Part shown: in pieces, positions 58,141 through 64,000 of the stretch
Numbering within the stretch: the first letter of the stretch is position 1
How the letters are laid out: the number at the start of each line of letters is the position of its first letter
Source: Glebionis coronaria
Lineage: Eukaryota > Streptophyta > Magnoliopsida > Asterales > Asteraceae
Length of the DNA stretch: 64,000 nucleotides
Direction of reading: 5' to 3'
Assembly (NCBI GenBank): GCA_025667525.1
Contig: CM046876.1
Coordinates: 77,967,235 to 78,031,234 of the forward strand
Made by a program: the position numbers and the translations under genes
Notes under the pieces: model-generated
The model's input: the letters and a program-made list of their open reading frames with translations, nothing else
Database searches by the model: none
What the model was told of the DNA's origin: nothing

Positions 58141-59557
58141 ATGGCTGAAATGACAGCCGAATGACGTGTGACATGTAACTAAGAATTAAGGACAATGATT
58201 GATGGGTATCGTCTGATGGTGAAGCATCTTCTCATCCAATTGCTTTGCTCCGACGCCTTTGTCTTCGTCTTGTAGGATCTCCAGGTTGTGAACAACATCC
58301 GCATCTCGTAGCGTCTCCGAACGTCAGCAGCATCAACCTTTAGTAACATTTCCAAGTTATGAGCGGCATCAGCAATTTGTAGAGTATTAGCAAGTGGACA
58401 TATGCCTGAGATGATTCAGAATCTACTAGCGAATACTCGTGCAGTATTGCAAGTGAAATACACATGGATTTAGGTACGTGTAATACACATGGAACACGGT
58501 ACATGGAGTACACGTTGAATGCACATGAAATGATCAGTATGGGGTCGATCATTTGTCATGATTTAAGGAAAGTATATCGGTTAAACGGTTAGGAAAACCA
58601 TCATGATAACCTGGCAGTATTAGCATAGACATCATTCTGGTTATAACGGAAACGTAAAAGTGTGGTTACACAAAATTCAACGATGATTTGCCTGACAGCA
58701 TGATCAATGAAAACCAACCATGACTATCATGAAAGCATGATTCAATGAAATCTAACAATGTCTTGCAAGACAACGTAAACAACAAAAGAGGTGTAAAACA
58801 TAATCAACATGAAGACGGAATTATCATGAAGAAACATGAAACCATCTATCACGAAGAAGTGTATAACATAATCAGCATGAAACTAAAGTTAACCATGACA
58901 GTATGAAAACATACTTGACATAAAAACATAATAACTTATGAGGGGACATGAAAAAAAAAATTTATGCCAATTTAAATCATGAGAAAAAATTTATGCATGA
59001 AAAACAGTGCATGAATGCGTAATGTAGTTTATAAAACCTTTATATGTGCGAGGGAACGCCTATGGGTCGGTTCCAAAACAAAAGACATGGCGAGGGGACG
59101 CCTATGGGTCGGTCCCAAAGTTAAAAGTTTCGATAAAAGCACATGCGACTAAATAGGGCCAGTCCTGTACCAACCATTACTTAGTCATAATCCCTGCAAC
59201 AATGATACATGAAACATAAATAAATGAAACTCATCTGTCAAAACTTATCAGAAAAAAATTTATGTGACTAATTATGAACTACTGGGGTTCATTCCACATA
59301 GCCACAGTTCACGAGGAACATTATGCATGAAACAATGACACATAACTAAATATGAATGACGGTTGTCCATCCATATTAGCAAAACAATATCGATGAAAAC
59401 ATCAAGGTTAAAACCTCAAGGTGCTGAAAACATCATGGTTAAAACAACAATGCGCTGAAAACATCAATACGTGGAATAACAAACGTTGGCTTAGAAAGCT
59501 CCTGGTGACTACCCACTAGTCACAGGTCGAGTTTTAGAGCCTACAGGTCGAAGCCTT
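58141..59557 (-). other. Element C leader and decayed gag region
   Basis: No frame. A duplicated phrase (cgcctatgggtcggt, near 59068 and 59110) and many atgaaacat words. Confidence 0.5.
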
Positions 59558-59570
59558 GGCTCTGATACCA
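59558..59570 (-). promoter_or_regulatory. Element C primer-binding site
   Basis: Minus-strand TGGTATCAGAGCC, four bases from the right LTR. Confidence 0.85.
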
Positions 59571-59574
59571 TAAT

Positions 59575-62500
59575 TGTAACACCCCATTTTGATAAATGGA
59601 ATGTCACGCGTAATTATGGCGTGTCATCAAAACATACAAGGAAAAATGTCTGAAACATTACATGACCATAGGGATAACCGGAATCAAACATCGGTTCCTA
59701 AACATAAGCCCAAAACATAATAAAGTAAAAAAAATGAATGAAAGACTAAGCAAGCATAAGTATATGAAGGCAAGAAGGAAAAGAAGTCTCTAGCAGCTTC
59801 CATCCTATGCACGTCCTCCAAATGCTCGAGTCTTCCCTGGGTACCTGCCGTTTTGGGACATGGAAAAGAAAGTAACGGCTGAGCAAAACGCTCAGTGCAC
59901 AGATATAGACATAGTATGAATGACTAAGCATAATAAAGACTTAATAGCAGCGGAAATGTATAAGTCCTGGAAAACCTGGAACATGTTCATAAAACTGGTT
60001 TTATAGTTTGAAAAGCCTTATGTTTATCTTATGAAAATTGTTTAACATATTTTACCATTAGCCAATATAGGTCATGAAAATCTACCGTGCATGAATACTT
60101 GGAGGGGTGACCTCATCATGCAAATTAGAGGGGCTGCCTCTAATTTAATATACTGGTTTTTGGGTAGGAGGGATCAGCTCTTTGTGAAGGATGCAAGGCA
60201 CACACCACATTCACCATGAAATCCTGACTGAAAACATGTAACTAGGATGCACCCATACGCCCCACATGATAAATATAATAATATGGCCAAAAGCTGAAGG
60301 GACGCCACGAGCAATCACTCCGCTGTGGTGAAGTCATAACATCAGTGCCTCTAATGTTATGGTTATGGTACCTCCATAACTAGGTGAAATTGGTCATGCA
60401 TGTATATGGCTATAGGTATTCTTAATTAAATATAAGCAAATCAAACACATAACTTATACTACGGGAAAACATTTGGCTGCATACGGGGAATCCTAATAAG
60501 GAAAGAATGTCCATACTGAAAGGACGAGAATCCGTACCTTATGTCCAGTGAACGAAGAAGACGAACTGAGAGGAATCCTACCACCGTATCACTAATGCTA
60601 CATAAATACATACATGAATAAGTATCTGCTTTCTAATACGTGACTGATTCTATGTCATGTCTTAGCTTATTTTACATGTTCTTATCATGTTTTACTGTTT
60701 TAAGCGTTAAATTGTGTTTATCTTATATTATGTTTATTCTGATTAAGTATTTCTGGTATTTCATGTATTATTATACTTACTGTGTAATAATAAGTAACTT
60801 TCCAAAAATAGCAGGTTTCCTAAAATAGAAAGTTTTCAAAAATAGAAAGTTACCAAAAATAGAAAGTTTCCAAAAATAGAAAGTTTCCAAAAATAGAAAG
60901 TTTCCAAAAATAGAAAGTTTCCAAAAAGTAGAAAGTTTCCAAAAATAGGAAGGTTTCCAAAAATAGAATTACTGCTTAAAATAGATAAGTTTCTAAAAAT
61001 AGAAAGTTTCCATAAATAGATTAGCTGCCTTATTTAAGTAAGTTTCCATAAATAGATTAGCTGCCTGAAATAAATAAGTTTCTAAAAATAGAAAGTTTCC
61101 ATAAATAGATTAGTTGCCTTATTTAAATAAGTTTCTAAAAATAGAACGTTTCCATAATTAGATATAAGCTGGTTAAATAAGCTAAGTATATAAGCCTAAG
61201 TGTTTTCATGATTATTTTCTAAGTCATATGATATAATGTATAGTTTATTAATTATTTCATGTAATTAAAATAAACTATAGGTTAAAATATTTAATTAAAG
61301 TATAACATGTTTTTAATTAAATAAAGTTAAATACTTAGGTTAAAACATGTATTATTATTTATTAATAATATAACCTAAGTCATGTTAATTAATTAATTAT
61401 AACCATGGTTTTTAAATAATTAATTATTATAAGTCTTAAAAATATATAATAATTAGGTTAATAATTTCATGATTTTAATAATTAATATAACCTAAGTCAT
61501 GTTATTAAATTAATCATGTCATGTTCATTAATTTAATTTTAACATAAGATTATAAAAGAAAATAATCATAACATACACTGTGAACCGGATCTTGACTAAG
61601 AACTATGAACCGGACATGAAATCGACACTATACCCCGAACCAATTCGGGGTTACCCTTGTCTTGTTGCTGCCGTGGGACCCACACCAACCAACCGGGGCC
61701 ATATGGTCTCGGTGGTGGTCATGTAGCCAAACCGAGACCCTCTCGGGTTCGGTTAGGCGCGGCCAAGAACAAAACACCCCTAAAACATTACTTTTTGATT
61801 TATTCCAAATCCAATTCCATGTTTGATCTATGATTTAATTAGGTTTTATAAAAAAACATAACATGTTCTTAAAAGATTAAATTAAAAGAAAAGGGTTAAA
61901 GGATTTACCGAATGCGTGGATCAAAACAATGATGAACAAACACGAACACTAGCAATAATTCCAAGATCCAAGATCAATCAACACCCTCTTGGTGTGTTGT
62001 ATGGGTGGCGGCCAAAAGACAAGGAAGAGGAGGAGGACAACTTTTAGGTTTTCTAAAATCTTCTATAAAAAAATATAAGTAGTGTTTTTCCCCTTAACAC
62101 CCCCCCCCCCCCCCTTTAGTAAATTTTGATGGGCTTGGCCCATCCTCCTTCCTAATTTCGTGGCATATGGGCCCACATGGGGTAACCCGATCATTTTCCG
62201 TGTCTAACTAATAAGTGTGTTCTCGTGTTCGTGTTTTACGTGTTTGTTCGTGTTTATTTGTGTTCGCGTTTTGTGTGTTCTCGTTAAATAATTACCGTGA
62301 CCTAATATATTTATTCGTGTTCGTAATAAATATATATACGTAATTAATATTAGCTTGTGATTTAATTACGTTCATGATTTCATGATCGCATGTTCGTGAT
62401 TAATTATTGTTTAAATAATTATTGCGTGTTCTTGCGTAATAAATACTTATCGTGTTCTAACACGTACGTAATACGTAAAATCCTAACACGTAAACTTAAT

Positions 62501-62580
62501 CGTACTATAAAAGGAAAGTTTTAATCTAGTACGTACGATCTTAAGGGTACTATTCATGATAAAAGCATGCGGGTTTTACA
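59575..62580 (-). repeat. Element C 5' LTR (right), intact
   Basis: 3006 bp; includes the complete 17-bp minisatellite (60794-61150) and a C run (about 62099-62115). Confidence 0.92.
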
Positions 62581-62642
62581 CCCAATATAAATTCTGGCTC
62601 ATGACGCTCTAACCGTGTCCAACTCTTATCAATGAGTAACAT
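62581..62642 (-). pseudogene. CACTA TNP2, N-terminal start
   Basis: ATG at 62642 followed by a D-K-S-W motif typical of the transposase-associated domain. The frame runs to 62581 and joins 19159 in phase after removal of element C and one cccaa copy. This places the start of the broken TNP2 gene and proves that C interrupts it. Confidence 0.75.
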
Positions 62643-62896
62643 AACTGTGTTTTAATGGTACATTTAGTTATTAAATGCAACTTAATTAAAACAAGGAATT
62701 TAAAAAAACAATTATTATATATTTCATAAATAATAATATGTATTATATCAAATTATAAAAAATAATTATAAAATATATAATTATTATTTATAAAGTATAT
62801 AATTATATAATAACATTTATAAAAGTTATAATTATCAGGTATAGAAAATAGTATGTTCACCTAGTGCAACTATGGAAGGCAATCCTAACCCACAAT
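62643..62896. other. CACTA 5' region next to TNP2
   Basis: Very AT-rich with ataattat words. Probably promoter or leader; no specific site recognised. Confidence 0.4.
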
Positions 62897-63092
62897 TTGA
62901 ATGTTTCGTCTCATATATGAATGCGTATAACCGATTTACTATTTGAGAAAATTTCGGCAGCATTTCCCCTCAACTCCCCAAATATGTGTTTAAAGACATA
63001 TTCGTAGGAGTAAAGGAGAAACACTGTCGAAATCATCTCAAATAGTAAATCGGTTATACGCATTCATATCCTAAATGAGACAAAACATTCAA
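62897..63092. repeat. 196-nt near-continuous hairpin
   Basis: Left arm 62897-62960 pairs with right arm 63024-63092, including the exact words GCGTATAACCGATTTACTAT and its complement. The intervening bases also pair (tttcccct..aactcc with ggagt..aggagaaa, and AAATATGT with ACATATT), leaving a few-base loop near 62992. Confidence 0.85.
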
Positions 63093-63117
63093 AAAGCAGT
63101 CCCAAACAGGGGACTTT

Positions 63118-63148
63118 CCGAAGTTAATTCCTAATAAATTAACTTCGG
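63118..63148. repeat. Perfect 12-bp stem-loop
   Basis: CCGAAGTTAATT, 7-base loop, AATTAACTTCGG. Lies between the long hairpin and the palindromic array. Confidence 0.8.
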
Positions 63149-63262
63149 ACGGGTTTTCTATAGGTTGATCAATTTCAGACGGGAATTATCCGAAATTAAT
63201 CGCTAAAATCCTAAAACATTCCTAAAGTTTAGTCCAATAAAACATTTATATCATATAATAAA

Positions 63263-63912
63263 AACAGCTTATCCTGATAAGCTTATCAGAATAAACTGTT
63301 TGAAAACAGCTTATCCTGATAAGCTTATTAGAATAAGCTATTTTCAAACAGCTTATCCTGATAAGCTTATCAGAATAAGCTGTTTGAAAATAGCTTATCC
63401 CGATAATCTTATCAGAATAAGTTGTTTGATAACAGCTTGTCCTAATAAGCTTATCAGGATAAGCTGTTTAAAAACAGTTTATTCTGATCATCAGGATAAG
63501 CTGTTTTCAAACAGCTTGTCCCGATTAACTTATTAGGATAAGCTGTTTTCAAACAGCTTGTCCCGATAAGATTATCAGAATAAGCTATTTTCAAACAGCT
63601 TATCCTGATAAGCTTATCAGAATAAGCTGTTTGAAAATAGCTTATCCCGATAATCTTATCAGAATAAGCTGTTTGATAACAGCTTGTCCCGATAAGCTTA
63701 TCAGGATAAGCTGTTTAAAAACAGTGTATTCTGATTATTAGGATAAGCTGTTTTCAAACAGCTTGTCCCGATTAACTTATTAGGATAAGCTGTTTTCAAA
63801 CAGCTTGTCCCGATAAGATTATCAGGATAAGCTGTTTTCAAGCAGGTTATCCTGATAAGCTTATCAGGATAAGCTGTTTGAAAACAGATTATTCGGATAA
63901 GCTTATCAGTTT
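63263..63912. repeat. Palindromic 42-bp repeat array upstream of TNP2
   Basis: About fifteen tandem units, each close to the palindrome AAACAGCTTATCCTGATAAG plus complement, centred on AAGCTT. A higher-order repeat of about 247 bp is visible (the same variant order starts near 63350 and near 63597). Position upstream of the transposase start suits CACTA subterminal repeats, the sites bound by TNPA-like proteins. The same unit also occurs in intron 2 at 185-261 and 5023-5215. The element's terminal inverted repeats are not in the window. Confidence 0.85.
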
Positions 63913-64000
63913 ATTCTCATAAAAAGGTAGCATAAGGAGTGTTTGGTTGCGCGTTTAAAAATGTTAAGGAGTGTTTGTATTTTCGTTTAACGAAATTTAA

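Larger units (their letters stand above)
19165..62580 (-). mobile_element. Element C: Ty3-type LTR retrotransposon with 3-kb LTRs, itself split by element D
   Basis: LTRs start TGTAACAC and end GGGTTTTACA on the plus strand: left LTR 19165-20486 plus 53598-55300, right LTR 59575-62580. The duplication cccaa (19160-19164, 62581-62585) is exact, and removing the element joins the TNP2 frame without a shift. Primer site (59558-59570) and polypurine tract (55304-55315) show leftward transcription. Without element D it is about 10.3 kb, with only 4.27 kb of interior carrying broken Ty3 integrase and RT pieces. The LTR pair is about 98 percent alike by eye. It is probably a defective chromovirus-like family, judging by the long LTRs and TGTAACACCC start (inference). 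Confidence 0.88.

Noticed and set aside
63300..63536. Repetitive open frame (LIRISCLKTAY type), also at 4993-5313
   Set aside because: Arises from translating the palindromic DNA array.
63263..63912. CRISPR-like repeat array
   Set aside because: Plant nuclear context, contiguous palindromic units without unique spacers, and position in a CACTA element.

Overview
This window is repeat-dominated plant nuclear DNA. I see no ordinary host gene. The coding relics are plant families: a CACTA TNP2 transposase, Ty1/copia gag-pol, a Ty3 pol relic and LTR-retrotransposon ORFs. The copia gag, its downstream ORF3 and the CKTC...WRPTG linker ORF look like families I remember as abundant in Asteraceae (Tanacetum/Artemisia type). 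That placement is from memory and is an inference.

The window reads as one CACTA (En/Spm) DNA transposon on the minus strand that has been repeatedly invaded. Its pieces are a TNP2 start (62581-62642), a degenerate TNP2 body (15648-19159), and a second gene with exons at 15373-15478, 5460-5731 and 1-63. Each retroelement inside it is bounded by TG..CA ends and an exact 5-bp target-site duplication (TSD). A: a 4.76-kb solo-LTR-like element, 262-5022 (TSD acagc), in intron 2. B: a pol-less LTR element, 5808-15342 (attgt), in intron 1. C: a Ty3 element with 3-kb LTRs, 19165-62580 (cccaa), inside TNP2. D: a 12-kb copia, 20487-53592 (ataga), inside an LTR of C. E: a non-autonomous copia-like element, 27135-35781 (ctcac), inside pol of D. 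F: a 12.5-kb LARD-like element with 4-kb LTRs, 38760-51217 (gtttg), inside gag of D. This gives four nesting levels: CACTA > C > D > E and F.

D is the best-preserved autonomous element. Its gag-pol stays in frame across both insertions and is broken only by one frameshift near 37670. It also carries a decayed third ORF downstream. E, B and F have no pol and presumably depended on other elements.

The most novel signal is in E. Directly after its single ORF lies about 1 kb of tandem units (32141-33153), each made of up to four different hairpins. Stems change on both sides together, as expected for a selected RNA structure. Element B has two further structured signals: paired hairpins repeated in its LTRs and five dispersed long palindromes. 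Other notable signals are a short GCGYTGACA-type motif repeated some forty times through D, LTR divergence in E that exceeds that of its host D, a palindromic 42-bp repeat array in the CACTA, and an almost continuous 196-nt hairpin upstream of TNP2.
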